DNA of 41,839 nucleotides from Comamonadaceae bacterium (GCA_947378275.1 CANCJD010000002.1:1-41839), one strand, 5' to 3'. Numbered from the stretch's first letter, positions 10,084 to 18,881 are shown. Notes: a model not told the origin generated them from the sequence alone. Program-made: numbers and translations.

Positions 10084-10812
10084 TTAGCCGAAAATTTTGG
10101 TGACGTCAGACAGCTTGATGGTCTTGCCACCCGTCACTTGCAGCAACATCGATTTGTCGGGCTGCTGGCTCACACCGAGCACGGTGGCCATGGTGCTCAC
10201 GCTCGGCGTAACGGTCTTGCCCTGCACTACGGCGCTGGCCACAAAACGGTAGGTGCCAGCAGGCAGCGCGTTGCCGGTGTCGTCTTGTCCGTTCCAGTTG
10301 AACAGCATGTCGCCAGCCGTCTGGGCTCCGGCAGTTTGCGTGCTCACCAAAACGCCGGTGGAGTCATACGCCTTGAGTTGCACGCCATCGGCGCCGTTGG
10401 GCAGGGAAATGGTGGCGGGCACGGTCTGACCCGAGACCAGCACTGCCGGGCCGTCGGGCACCGCGACTTTGGCGCCGATCAAACCGGCGCTGCTCGTGAT
10501 CTGGCTGCTGGCCATGGACGTGGTGAAGTTCGTCAGGCTCGACGCCATGTTCGTGGTTGCTTCAAGTTGCGAGAACTGTGCAAGCTGTGCCACGAAGGCC
10601 TCGTTTTTCACCGGGTCCAAGGGATCCTGGTTTTTCAGTTGGGTAGTAAACAGCGTCAGAAAGTCGCTCTGCCCCATCGAGGACTGGCCGGTGTTTGCAG
10701 TGAGCGCTGCTTGCGCCGCGCCTGCAGTGGTCTTGATGCCGCTGGGCACAGCCGATGCCCAAGCGGTGTTCGTCAGTGCCGATGAGGAGTTCAGAAGGTC
10801 GAGGTTTGCCAT
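10084..10812 (-). CDS. flgD: Hook capping protein FlgD
   Basis: MGQSDFLTLFTTQLKNQDPLDPVKNEAFVAQLAQFSQLE. Confidence 0.94.
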   Translation of the reverse strand: MANLDLLNSSSALTNTAWASAVPSGIKTTAGAAQAALTANTGQSSMGQSDFLTLFTTQLKNQDPLDPVKNEAFVAQLAQFSQLEATTNMASSLTNFTTSMASSQITSSAGLIGAKVAVPDGPAVLVSGQTVPATISLPNGADGVQLKAYDSTGVLVSTQTAGAQTAGDMLFNWNGQDDTGNALPAGTYRFVASAVVQGKTVTPSVSTMATVLGVSQQPDKSMLLQVTGGKTIKLSDVTKIFG

Positions 10813-10833
10813 AGGGGTGTGTTTCCGAGGTAA

Positions 10834-11259
10834 TCAGCTTTTGATGATGTCCAACGTACGCAGCATCAGTTGGCGCGCGGTGTTGACGACTTCAACGTTG
10901 TTTTGGTAGGAGCGGGCCGCAGCCATCATTTCGACCATCTCGGACATCTCATTGACGTTGGAGAGGTAGATGTAGCCGTCTTTGTCGGCGGCAGGGTTGC
11001 CCGGGTCGGACATGCGGGAGATCGATTTGGGGTCGTCGGAAATAGCCGCTACCTTGACGCCGCCTTTGTTGTCAGCGTTTGCGCCATTGGCTTGCGCGTC
11101 CATGATGGCCTTGAAGGTGACGCGCTTGCCGCGAAAGGCGTCTTTGTCGGAACTCGCCACCGTGCCGGCATTGGCCAGGTTGGAGGCGGTGGCGTTCATG
11201 CGCACCGTTTGCGCATTCAGGGCCGAGCCGGCGATGCCGAAAATATTGTCAAGTGCCAT
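10834..11259 (-). CDS. flgC: Proximal rod protein FlgC
   Basis: IFGIAGSALNAQTVRMNATASNLANAGTVA; NEMSEMVEMMAAARSYQNNVEVVNTARQLMLRTLDI. Confidence 0.95.
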   Translation of the reverse strand: MALDNIFGIAGSALNAQTVRMNATASNLANAGTVASSDKDAFRGKRVTFKAIMDAQANGANADNKGGVKVAAISDDPKSISRMSDPGNPAADKDGYIYLSNVNEMSEMVEMMAAARSYQNNVEVVNTARQLMLRTLDIIKS

Positions 11260-11262
11260 TGC

Positions 11263-11646
11263 TTAGTCTCCGCGCAGTGCTTTGCGAATGCCGCTGATGC
11301 GGTTTTCCAAAATGCTCAGGGTGGTCTGGTAGTCGGCGGCGTACTGGCCGAACTTGGCCTGTTCCACGGGCAATTCGACCGTGTTGCCGTCGAAGGCCAC
11401 GTTAAAAGGGGTGCGGTATTTCAGGCCGCTGGCGTCACCCGGGTCGCCCACGGGGATGTGCGCTGCGTCGGTGGTGCGCATGCTGGTGTCTTGCGTGTCT
11501 TTGAGAACCTGGCGGAAATCAATGTCCTGGGCTTTGAAGTTGGGCGTGTCGGCATTGGCAATATTGCGCGACAGCACTTCCATGCGCTGGCTGCGCATGC
11601 CCAGCGCCTTCTCATGCAGGCTAAAGGTGTTGTCAATGATGTTCAT
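11263..11646 (-). CDS. flgB: Proximal rod protein FlgB
   Basis: MNIIDNTFSLHEKALGMRSQRMEVLSRNIANADTPNFKAQDIDFRQVL. Confidence 0.94.
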   Translation of the reverse strand: MNIIDNTFSLHEKALGMRSQRMEVLSRNIANADTPNFKAQDIDFRQVLKDTQDTSMRTTDAAHIPVGDPGDASGLKYRTPFNVAFDGNTVELPVEQAKFGQYAADYQTTLSILENRISGIRKALRGD

Positions 11647-11723
11647 GCGCTCTCCATTGCTCCAGGTTGACTTGCCGGTTTGCCGACACCGTTGCCGCAA
11701 AACCCGCTTGTGATGACCTTTAC

Positions 11724-11739
11724 TGCAACTTGCATGCCA
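11724..11739 (-). promoter_or_regulatory. Candidate sigma-54 promoter for the flgB operon
   Basis: Reverse complement TGGCATGCAAGTTGCA: GG-N10-GC; about 80 bp before the flgB start. Confidence 0.7.
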
Positions 11740-11897
11740 TGCCTGGATTGCCGCTTTTTTCAGGGCCGGCAAGGGGGTGAAATGGCACCAAAGGGCAAAG
11801 CGCAGCAGGGCTCAAGCGCAGGGGGCTGCCGGGGCGGCAAACTTTTGCCGCTGTCGGGAAATTGCGCTGGGCCACCACCCGCCACGCACCTGGCAAG

Positions 11898-13088
11898 TTA
11901 AGGCAGGTTGTTTTCGACGTATTGCTTCGCGCGCTGTGCCTGCACGCGCAGCGTGGGAGGCAGCATCTCGCCCAAACGGGTCGCTGCGTTTTGCAGCAGC
12001 CCTTGTCGGATGGACTGGCGGGTAATGGGGGCGGCAGTGTCACTGCCCACGTGCAGGGCGCGGGCCTGTTGGCCCTGGATATTGAGTGGCGCGTTGCTTT
12101 GGGCCTGCGCACGCGAGGCCGGGTTGAGCACTGAGAGGTACAGGTCTTCCAAGCCGGCGGGGCCCTGGCTTTTCAGGCCTACGTCGTCGAAATACTTGTC
12201 CACCAAGCTGAGTTGCTTGTGCACGCTCAGGTCCAGGATCGCTTTCGGATTGGCGCCGTAACCGGCAGACGCCGCACCGCGCGACGGGCCGTCGCAAAAC
12301 TGGATGATGCCGTGGCAGCGCTGGTTGCTGGCGCGCGGGTTCATGCCGTCGCTTTCCATGAGCGTCATGCGGGCAAAGTCGTCGGGCGAAAAGCGGTGGT
12401 TGTCCGCCATTTGCAAAATCTTGTCGTAGACGGCCGTTTTTTCGGCTGCAGGAATAAAACCCTTGGCCACAGCGCGGTCCAGGGTTTGCTGCAAGACCGG
12501 ATGGGCGGATGCCGCGGCGGGACCCGCCAGGCCGGCTTTGGCCACGGCCTGGGCCGCCGGTGTGAACTGGGGCGAGCGCACGTCGTAGCCCATAGGCGCA
12601 TTGCGCACCGCGGCCTTTGCGGGGAGGGCAAGGGCGAAAGGGGTTTTGACAGGCACGTTGCTGGGTTGAAGCCTTGCAACGCCCAGGTGTACCGCAGCCG
12701 CCTGCAGGGTTTGCAAATCGGCGTGGATGGACGACAAATCAATGCTTTGGCCCGGATAAACCAAGTCGGCGTTGCCAATGCCGTTGGCGCTTGCCAGTTG
12801 CTGGGCCAAGCGCATTTCCTGGGTGCCACTGAGCCGCACACCGCGCGCCTGGGCTTGGTCGCGGACCACGCCAATCAAGGTTTCGCCCGTTGCAATGGCG
12901 TGCTCACTTGGGCTCTGGCGCGGTAGCGCTTGGGGCGTGGCCCCGGTTGCCGTGCCCTGCGCTTGTTGCAAAACTTGCGAAAACGGCTTGCCTGTGCCAC
13001 CCGTGTTCGCCGCAACGGGCACGGCGGCGCCCGTTGCCGGCAAAAGCGGCAAGGTCGAGCTGGCTTGGGCTGCGTTAGGGGTCCACAT
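11898..13088 (-). CDS. Flagellar-locus lytic transglycosylase (SLT-like) with LysM-like N-terminal part
   Basis: FARMTLMESDGMNPRASNQRCHGIIQFCDGPSRGAASAGYGANP resembles SLT ESxxNPxAxS..G..QF; GETLIGVVRDQAQARGV...VYPGQSI LysM-like; no signal peptide. Confidence 0.75.
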   Translation of the reverse strand: MWTPNAAQASSTLPLLPATGAAVPVAANTGGTGKPFSQVLQQAQGTATGATPQALPRQSPSEHAIATGETLIGVVRDQAQARGVRLSGTQEMRLAQQLASANGIGNADLVYPGQSIDLSSIHADLQTLQAAAVHLGVARLQPSNVPVKTPFALALPAKAAVRNAPMGYDVRSPQFTPAAQAVAKAGLAGPAAASAHPVLQQTLDRAVAKGFIPAAEKTAVYDKILQMADNHRFSPDDFARMTLMESDGMNPRASNQRCHGIIQFCDGPSRGAASAGYGANPKAILDLSVHKQLSLVDKYFDDVGLKSQGPAGLEDLYLSVLNPASRAQAQSNAPLNIQGQQARALHVGSDTAAPITRQSIRQGLLQNAATRLGEMLPPTLRVQAQRAKQYVENNLP

Positions 13089-13150
13089 GGGTAGTTAGGC
13101 TTGCCTTGGTCATTCGGATGTCTGCAACAAAAGGAGCAATGGGCGCTGCA

Positions 13151-13166
13151 TGGCACTGTTCTTGCG
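13151..13166 (+). promoter_or_regulatory. Candidate sigma-54 promoter for flgA(-flgM-flgN)
   Basis: TGGCACTGTTCTTGCG: GG-N10-GC; about 55 bp before the flgA ATG at 13220. Confidence 0.7.
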
Positions 13167-13219
13167 CTGCAGTGTCAGGGCCTGCGCCCCTGTCATTTTT
13201 TCAACAGATAAGACCCTTC

Positions 13220-14032
13220 ATGCAATTGCTGTGCCACTCACGCCGATCCCCTGTCCACCGCGGCTTGGGTGCCTGTGTGCGGCGCTGGGCTGCTTTGCTG
13301 CTGTCGGTTTTTTGCATGGGCACCGCTGCCCACGCGCAAAATTCGGTCGTGTCGGACAAGCTTTTGACCGAAGTGGGCCAGTGGGTGCAGCAATCCCAGC
13401 AGCTTGACGCCAGTCAATTCAGCTTCGCGGCCTTGGACGGCCGGGTTCAATTGCAAAGCTGCGACCGGCCTTTGGTGATGGATACGCCCTTTGCGGCCCG
13501 CGAGACGGTTCGGGTGCGCTGCCTGGGCAATCCGAGCTGGCAGCTCTACCTGCGTGTGCTGCTCAAGCCCGGTGTGGCGCCCGGATTGCCTGCGCAAAAC
13601 AGCGCAGCCCCCATCCCCAACACCAGCAGCCCAGCGGCAACGGGCGCAACGCGCCGGGTCGTGGTGGCCAGTCAGACGCTGCGTGCAGGCAGCATTGCCA
13701 CGCGCGACCTGCTGCGGGAGGTGGACGTCCCAGCGCAAGGGGTGGAATTGCAGGCCCTTGGCTCTATCAAAGAGGTGGAAAACAGTGAACTGGTGCGTGA
13801 CGTGCAGGCGGGCGTGCCCCTGCGTGCCTTCGATGTGCGCCGCGCCGTGGTGGTCAAGCAGGGCCAATTGGTCATGCTGACGGTGGGGCAGGGCAACGGC
13901 TTTAGCATCACCGCCCGGGTCGAAGCCATGCAGGACGGAAAAATAGGTGACCAAATTCGCTTAAAAAATCCCGAGTCGGGTCGATTACTAACGGGCATAG
14001 TGACCGGACCGAACGCCGCACGCGGCCTTTGA
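13220..14032 (+). CDS. flgA: Flagellar P-ring assembly chaperone FlgA
   Basis: RRVVVASQTLRAGSIATRDLLREVDVP...VVKQGQLVMLTVGQGNGFSITARVEAMQDGKIGDQIRLKNPESGRLLTGIVTGPNAARGL (SAF/FlgA C-terminus). Confidence 0.9.
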   Translation: MQLLCHSRRSPVHRGLGACVRRWAALLLSVFCMGTAAHAQNSVVSDKLLTEVGQWVQQSQQLDASQFSFAALDGRVQLQSCDRPLVMDTPFAARETVRVRCLGNPSWQLYLRVLLKPGVAPGLPAQNSAAPIPNTSSPAATGATRRVVVASQTLRAGSIATRDLLREVDVPAQGVELQALGSIKEVENSELVRDVQAGVPLRAFDVRRAVVVKQGQLVMLTVGQGNGFSITARVEAMQDGKIGDQIRLKNPESGRLLTGIVTGPNAARGL

Positions 14033-14063
14033 AAGTTTTTTTCAATATTTTTCCGATTTGCCC

Positions 14064-14090
14064 TCAAGTTCTTATCTGTCGATCCGATTC
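14064..14090 (+). promoter_or_regulatory. Candidate sigma-28 (FliA) promoter for flgM
   Basis: TCAAGTTC-N11-TCCGATTC versus TAAAGTTT-N11-GCCGATAA; about 50 bp before the flgM start. Confidence 0.5.
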
Positions 14091-14141
14091 TGTGAGTAAT
14101 AAACCCTTTTGACCGACTGAAGTTACCAAAGCGAGCCCACC

Positions 14142-14483
14142 ATGACCGATGCCATCAATCCCCTTTCCCGGCAGGTACCGTCAGATACCCTGGCCCGCAA
14201 GGCTATGGACAAGTCGACCAAAGCGGCGACCCTGGCACCCTCAGCTGCCGGTGTGGCGGCGATGCCCGAAGCAGAAATTGCCGCGAGCAAATCGGCTGCG
14301 GCAGCCAAGGGTGCGGATGTGGCCGGCTTTAACGCGATCAATGCGCGCCTCAAGCAAGAGCCCGACTTTGACCGCGCCAAGGTCGACGCCATCAAGCACG
14401 CCATCGAAAACGGGCAGTACCCCCTGAACCCGCGCCGCATCGCCGAGAGCTTTGTGGCCCTGGAACAGATGATTAGCAACTAA
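14142..14483 (+). CDS. flgM: Anti-sigma-28 factor FlgM
   Basis: MTDAINPLSRQV...DRAKVDAIKHAIENGQYPLNPRRIAESFVALEQ. Confidence 0.9.
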   Translation: MTDAINPLSRQVPSDTLARKAMDKSTKAATLAPSAAGVAAMPEAEIAASKSAAAAKGADVAGFNAINARLKQEPDFDRAKVDAIKHAIENGQYPLNPRRIAESFVALEQMISN

Positions 14484-14505
14484 GCGCTACCAGCGAGACC
14501 GCCCT

Positions 14506-14895
14506 TTGAACGACACCGTTGCCTTTGCCGCACAACTGGCCGACCAGCTCTCGCAGATGCTGGAGCAGGAGTTTGAGGCTTTGCGCAAGCAGGAAATCGA
14601 CCAGTTCGAACAGCTCCAGCCGGTAAAAACCGAGCTGCTGGCCGAAATCACCCGCCTGGCGCCCTCAGCGGCCGACATCCAGGTGCTGCCTGAGTGGCAA
14701 GATTTCCGAAACACCATGGTCCATTGCCGCGATCTGCACCGGCGCAATAGCGTGCTGATAGAGCGCAAGCTCGAAGCCATCCGCGGCACCTTGCAAAGCC
14801 TGCGCGTGGACGACGCGGCCAGCCCGGTCGAGGTCTATGACCGGCTCGGCCACATTTCCCGCTTCGGTCGCAATTCCGGTTACAGCGACGCCTGA
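14506..14895 (+). CDS. flgN: Flagellar export chaperone FlgN (TTG start)
   Basis: 129-aa coiled-coil protein after flgM; VLIERKLEAIRGTLQSLR...VEVYDRLGHISRFGRNSGYSDA. Confidence 0.75.
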   Translation: MNDTVAFAAQLADQLSQMLEQEFEALRKQEIDQFEQLQPVKTELLAEITRLAPSAADIQVLPEWQDFRNTMVHCRDLHRRNSVLIERKLEAIRGTLQSLRVDDAASPVEVYDRLGHISRFGRNSGYSDA

Positions 14896-15200
14896 ATTTC
14901 CTCGGGCGCGTCCCCATCCGGCGACGCAGTCGCCTTTTCGTCGCCGGGGCGCATGCCCTTGAGCCAATACACCCAAGACAGAATTACGGCTACGGCGGTA
15001 AATAGCTCTGGCGGTACCTCTTGGTCCACGTCCAGGCGGCTGAGCAGCGCCAGCAGCGCCGGGTCTTGCGTGATGTAAACCCCGTGCGCTCTGGCTTCGG
15101 CAATCATTTCCAGCGCCAAATCGTCTTCCGCCTTGGCCGTGACCATGGGCGTGGCGTAGTTGCCGTACTCCAGGGCGATGGCTTGGCGGCGCTGGCTCAT
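14880..15200 (-). CDS. FlhB C-terminal-domain-like protein (FhlB/FlhX-type)
   Basis: AIALEYGNYATPMVTAKAEDDLALEMIAEARAHGVYITQDPALLALLSRLDVDQEVPPELFTAVAVILSWVYWLKG matches the FlhB cytoplasmic tail. Confidence 0.85.
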   Translation of the reverse strand: MSQRRQAIALEYGNYATPMVTAKAEDDLALEMIAEARAHGVYITQDPALLALLSRLDVDQEVPPELFTAVAVILSWVYWLKGMRPGDEKATASPDGDAPEEIQASL

Positions 15201-16492
15201 ACCCGAAAGTCCAGTACCGTGCCGGGCCGCGCCTGGGGCTCAATGGCCGCAGGTACTGTCGGGCGCGCGCCAGGGTGGGCGTGAAAGCTGCGCATAGACA
15301 GGCCTACTTCGCGCAGGTTCTCGCGCAGCGCCTGCGCGCCCTCTTGCGCCAGTGCCACGACAGCCGGGCGCAGTGCCCACATGGACAAATCGAGGTCGCT
15401 GTCTCCGTGCAGGTCTGCCTTGAGCCACAGCTCGCCATAGTCTGGGCTGTTGGAATGGGCGTTGACCGTGTAGACCGATTCCTGGCCCGGCGCCTGGGGC
15501 TGGCGTTCAAAGCGCAGCTCCACCGGGGCTTGGTTGGCAAAAGGCAGCACGACGGACAGCGCCATCGCGCCGTCGGCCTGGGCCTTGACGGCGCCAATTT
15601 GCGCGGCGTCCAGGTCGCCCAGCGCGCGTTTGATGTGCTGCGCCTCCGGGCCGTCTTCCTCGCCCGCGTCGTTGACCGCCTTGAGCAGCTGGTGAAGGAG
15701 CTGCTTGGGGTCCAGCGGCGCAGGGTTGCGGATGCGGCCGATGCTGGTTTCTGAGCCCATGGCGCTGAGCACGGCCATGCGAATGCCCTCGGGCGTGAGC
15801 CGCTCGGCGGACAGGCGCATGGCTTGCCACTGGGCCTGCATCTGCATTTGCGCCTGGGCCTGCATTTGCGGTGCACTGGAAATCTTGGCCAGCACCGCGT
15901 CCAAGCCCTCGCCGGGCTCAAACAGTTGGCGCAGGTCGGGCATGCCGGGTTCGCGGTAGAGCAGGCTGCCCAGGCGCGAAAACACCCCGGCAAATCCGGC
16001 AAAAGGCAGGCCGGCCGCAGCGCTGGCGCCCCCTAGCCCTTGCAGTGCGATGGCAGTCACCGCAGTGGTGGCCGGCGTGGGCACTGCGACCGCGGTGGGG
16101 GATGTGGGCGATTTGGCGCTGAGCTCTGGCGCGTAGGGCGTGGCAGTTTGGGCTGTGGGCGTGCCCGGGGCGTTGCTGGCCAGAGGAAAAGGCGTCTTGG
16201 CGCCGGGCCCGAGCAGCTGCAAGGTCACGCTGCCGTCGGCGTGCGACTGGACCTGGAAGCTCAGGCGCTGGCCCACCTCCCAGCCGTTGGCACGCGGCAC
16301 GCCAATTTGCCGGCCGCGCAGCATGAGAGCAAGCTGCTCGCCCTGCGACTGCACCGTGGCCTGCACAATTTGGCCATCTTTGAGCTCCAGCGCGCGCGCT
16401 GTGACCGCCTCGACCAGCGGCACCGAGGCCTGGCCCTGCAAAAACAGCGGGCTGGGCCGGGCGGGTGCCGTGCTTTCGGCGACTGCGATCAC
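15197..16492 (-). CDS. Second FliK-like hook-length-control family protein
   Basis: C-term ELRFERQPQAPGQESVYTVNAHSNSPDYGELWLKADLHGDSDLDLSMWALRPAVVALAQEGAQALRENLREVGLSMRSFHAHPG; paired with the FhlB ORF by an ATGA overlap. Confidence 0.7.
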   Translation of the reverse strand: MIAVAESTAPARPSPLFLQGQASVPLVEAVTARALELKDGQIVQATVQSQGEQLALMLRGRQIGVPRANGWEVGQRLSFQVQSHADGSVTLQLLGPGAKTPFPLASNAPGTPTAQTATPYAPELSAKSPTSPTAVAVPTPATTAVTAIALQGLGGASAAAGLPFAGFAGVFSRLGSLLYREPGMPDLRQLFEPGEGLDAVLAKISSAPQMQAQAQMQMQAQWQAMRLSAERLTPEGIRMAVLSAMGSETSIGRIRNPAPLDPKQLLHQLLKAVNDAGEEDGPEAQHIKRALGDLDAAQIGAVKAQADGAMALSVVLPFANQAPVELRFERQPQAPGQESVYTVNAHSNSPDYGELWLKADLHGDSDLDLSMWALRPAVVALAQEGAQALRENLREVGLSMRSFHAHPGARPTVPAAIEPQARPGTVLDFRV

Positions 16493-16962
16493 GGGAACTG
16501 GACCCAGCGCTTGCGTTCTTCGCTGGTGGAGGGGCTAAAGCGGGCGTTGGCTGGGGCGGCTTCGACGGGTGCGGCCAGGCTACCCAAGTGCATGCGCAGC
16601 AGCGCGTCATGGTCGGGCACCAGCAGCGGCACGCCCTTGCGCAACTTGGGCACCTTGCCCGGGGTGATGGACTGCGGGTTTTGCGCGATAAAAGCCTGGC
16701 GCAGCAGCTCTATCTTGAGCGGGCTCTCGGGCAGGGTGTGGGCAATCACCTGGTCGAGCGTCTCGCCGGTCTTGGGCAGGTAGCTGCGCGCAGGGGCCGG
16801 GGACGCAGCGCTGGACGCTGCAGGCTCGGGTGTGCTTTGGGCGGCATGGCCTGGCGCGGGCAGGGCCAGCCAGCAGGCGGCCATGAAAAGCAAGGCCCCG
16901 GCACGGTGGCTGCAAACGCCGCGGTGCATGGCGGGCAAGGACGGGCGGCGTGTGGCGGGCAT
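16489..16962 (-). CDS. FimV/LysM-like exported protein
   Basis: Signal-like GALLFMAACWLALPAPGHAAQ then SYLPKTGETLDQVIAHTLPESPLKIELLRQAFIAQNPQSITPGKVPKLRKGVPLLVP; overlaps the downstream FliK-like ORF. Confidence 0.6.
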   Translation of the reverse strand: MPATRRPSLPAMHRGVCSHRAGALLFMAACWLALPAPGHAAQSTPEPAASSAASPAPARSYLPKTGETLDQVIAHTLPESPLKIELLRQAFIAQNPQSITPGKVPKLRKGVPLLVPDHDALLRMHLGSLAAPVEAAPANARFSPSTSEERKRWVQFP

Positions 16963-17003
16963 GGCTTGTTTCCAGAAAAAAGAGGCGCTTGGAGCGCGGC
17001 GCC

Positions 17004-18194
17004 CTAATGCGAGGCCTCGGCCGACCAGGCGGTCCAGGTGTTGCTGACGTTTTGGGCGTTGCCGCTTACGGGGCGCAACTGGGCGTAGTACTCGCCCACC
17101 GATTGCACCCGGGCCAGCACCGTTTGCGCTGCCGCGCCGGGCTCCAAGACGCGCTGCACGCCGTTTTGGTCGTGCGCGATCACCCATTCGTCCCCCACGC
17201 GCACCCCCGCGGCGCTGCCGGCATTGATACGTAGCTGCGCACCTGCGGCCTGGGTCACATCGGCCATGACGGTTTGGCAGGCCAATTGGCGTTGCAAGGC
17301 CAGGCTCCAGGCCTGTATTTGTTTGGCCACCTGGGCCTGTGCTGCCACGCTCAGGCCGGGGCTGGCCCAGTTGTCGTCGGTGATAGTCAGGTTCAGGGTG
17401 GTGGTGGACTGCAGCGCGGGTGTGGGCTGTTTGCGTGCGGTCAGCGACATGCGCACCTGCACTTGCAGCACGGCGGGCTCTAAGACGGGTCCGATGGGAG
17501 GCTGCACTGTGGGGCGCCCGGACTTGGCCTGCGGTGGCAGGGGAACATCCACGGCGGGGCTGCTTGCGCCGGGGCCCATGGCGAGCAACTGAAACTGGAG
17601 TTGCCAAGGCATTTCGTCCTGACTGGAGCCCAGCAGCGCCTGCTGGTAGCTCGAGCGCCCCTCCGTGCGGGCGCGCTCCACCAGTCGCCACTGCGCTGTT
17701 GCTGCGCCGGCTTGCTGCAATTGCGCCAGCACGCTGGCTTGCAATGCGTCCAAGACGGGCGCGTTGTCGGCGCTCAAGGGGGTTTGGGTCGTCCAGTTCC
17801 AGCCCATGACGTGTTGCAGGCGTCCGCCCACAGGTGCCTTACACGCAGCCGCCGCTTTACCGTTGCCGGTGGGGTCGGATCCGTCAGCGCTTTGCCACTG
17901 CAGTTTGGCCGTCGCTTCGCCCTGGGCGTCGGCGCCGTAGGCCAGTACGCGCACGCCGCGCACTTTCATGCCCGAGCGAAAGGCGCTGAGCTCTTGCAGC
18001 GCACCATTGCCGTCAATCCATTGGGTGGCCGATACCTGGGTCGGGCCCTCGAGTGCGGCTTGCACCAGGCCTTTGCGGATGGCCGCGAGTTTTTCATCCG
18101 GCGAAAGCGTGTCCGCCCACAGCGCGCCCGCGCTCAACAGCAGCGCTGCGGCAGCCGTGGCACGCCAGGCTTGAGGGGGGGCAAAACGCGTCAT
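17004..18194 (-). CDS. flgT: FlgT-like flagellar assembly / H-ring protein
   Basis: Signal peptide, then NLTITDDNWASPGLSVAAQAQVAKQIQAW...INAGSAAGVRVGDEWVIAHD...VLARVQSVGEYYAQLRPVSG, similar to the FlgT middle/C-terminal region; adjacent to flgP-like. Confidence 0.65.
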   Translation of the reverse strand: MTRFAPPQAWRATAAAALLLSAGALWADTLSPDEKLAAIRKGLVQAALEGPTQVSATQWIDGNGALQELSAFRSGMKVRGVRVLAYGADAQGEATAKLQWQSADGSDPTGNGKAAAACKAPVGGRLQHVMGWNWTTQTPLSADNAPVLDALQASVLAQLQQAGAATAQWRLVERARTEGRSSYQQALLGSSQDEMPWQLQFQLLAMGPGASSPAVDVPLPPQAKSGRPTVQPPIGPVLEPAVLQVQVRMSLTARKQPTPALQSTTTLNLTITDDNWASPGLSVAAQAQVAKQIQAWSLALQRQLACQTVMADVTQAAGAQLRINAGSAAGVRVGDEWVIAHDQNGVQRVLEPGAAAQTVLARVQSVGEYYAQLRPVSGNAQNVSNTWTAWSAEASH

Positions 18195-18200
18195 GGTGGT

Positions 18201-18740
18201 TTATTTGTTTTTGGATGCCAGTTGGCCGAGGTACAGCATGCGCAGGTCTTGCACCGTCGCTTTGTCCAAGGACAAGGTGGTCTCGTAGGTGTCGTCGCCC
18301 GAGGGGGTGATGCTCACCAGCGTGGCGCCATAAATCACGCCTTCAACCCGGCTGCGGAAGGTGTCGTTTTGCACCACCATGTCGGCCACGGTCGCGGTGG
18401 CGTCCATGCGCAGTCCGTAGACCTGTTCGGTCAGCGAGCGGTAGGCGTCAAGCTTGGCCGCGCGGATCGCCAGCAGGCGTTGCTGCGCGGGCAGGCGGTG
18501 GTTTTGCACGCTGATGACAGCGTAGCCCGTGGCGGTGAGTGACTCGCGTCGCTCCACCAGCGGCAGACTGGCCATGGGAATTTCAACGTTGGCTGCGGCC
18601 GCGCCAGTTGTGCTGGCTGCAGCCGTTGTAGCCGTTGCGGGTGCCGCGCCAAAGCCTGACAGCGTGGGCAGTGCCTGGCAGGCGCAAAGCAGGGCCACAG
18701 GCAGGCAAAGTGCCAGTTTGAGGGGGAGGATGCGATTCAT
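18201..18740 (-). CDS. flgP: FlgP/LPP20-like outer-membrane lipoprotein
   Basis: MNRILPLKLALCLPVALLCAC lipobox; TGYAVISVQNHRLPAQQRLLAIRAAKLDAYRSLTEQVYGLRMDATATVADMVVQNDTFRSRVEGVIYGA. Confidence 0.75.
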   Translation of the reverse strand: MNRILPLKLALCLPVALLCACQALPTLSGFGAAPATATTAAASTTGAAAANVEIPMASLPLVERRESLTATGYAVISVQNHRLPAQQRLLAIRAAKLDAYRSLTEQVYGLRMDATATVADMVVQNDTFRSRVEGVIYGATLVSITPSGDDTYETTLSLDKATVQDLRMLYLGQLASKNK

Positions 18741-18769
18741 AGCGGTGTCCTTAGAGGTAGTCCATAGCA

Positions 18770-18796
18770 GTATCGGCAGCAAGCGCGAAAGCTTGA
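18770..18796 (-). promoter_or_regulatory. Candidate sigma-28 promoter for the flgP-flgT-LysM-fliK2-fhlB unit
   Basis: Reverse complement TCAAGCTT-N11-GCCGATAC versus TAAAGTTT-N11-GCCGATAA; 30 bp before the flgP start. Confidence 0.7.
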
Positions 18797-18881
18797 GCCA
18801 CCGCTTTGATTGCCAGTTTTGCTACCGCTGTGGCTGCTTTGCGGGTCGCCGATCTGCTTGGCGCGCGCTGCACGCCGACTT

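Noticed and set aside
14031-14059. gaaagttt...tccgattt as a sigma-28 promoter for flgM
   Set aside because: Spacing is 13 rather than 11; the nearby TCAAGTTC-N11-TCCGATTC fits better.
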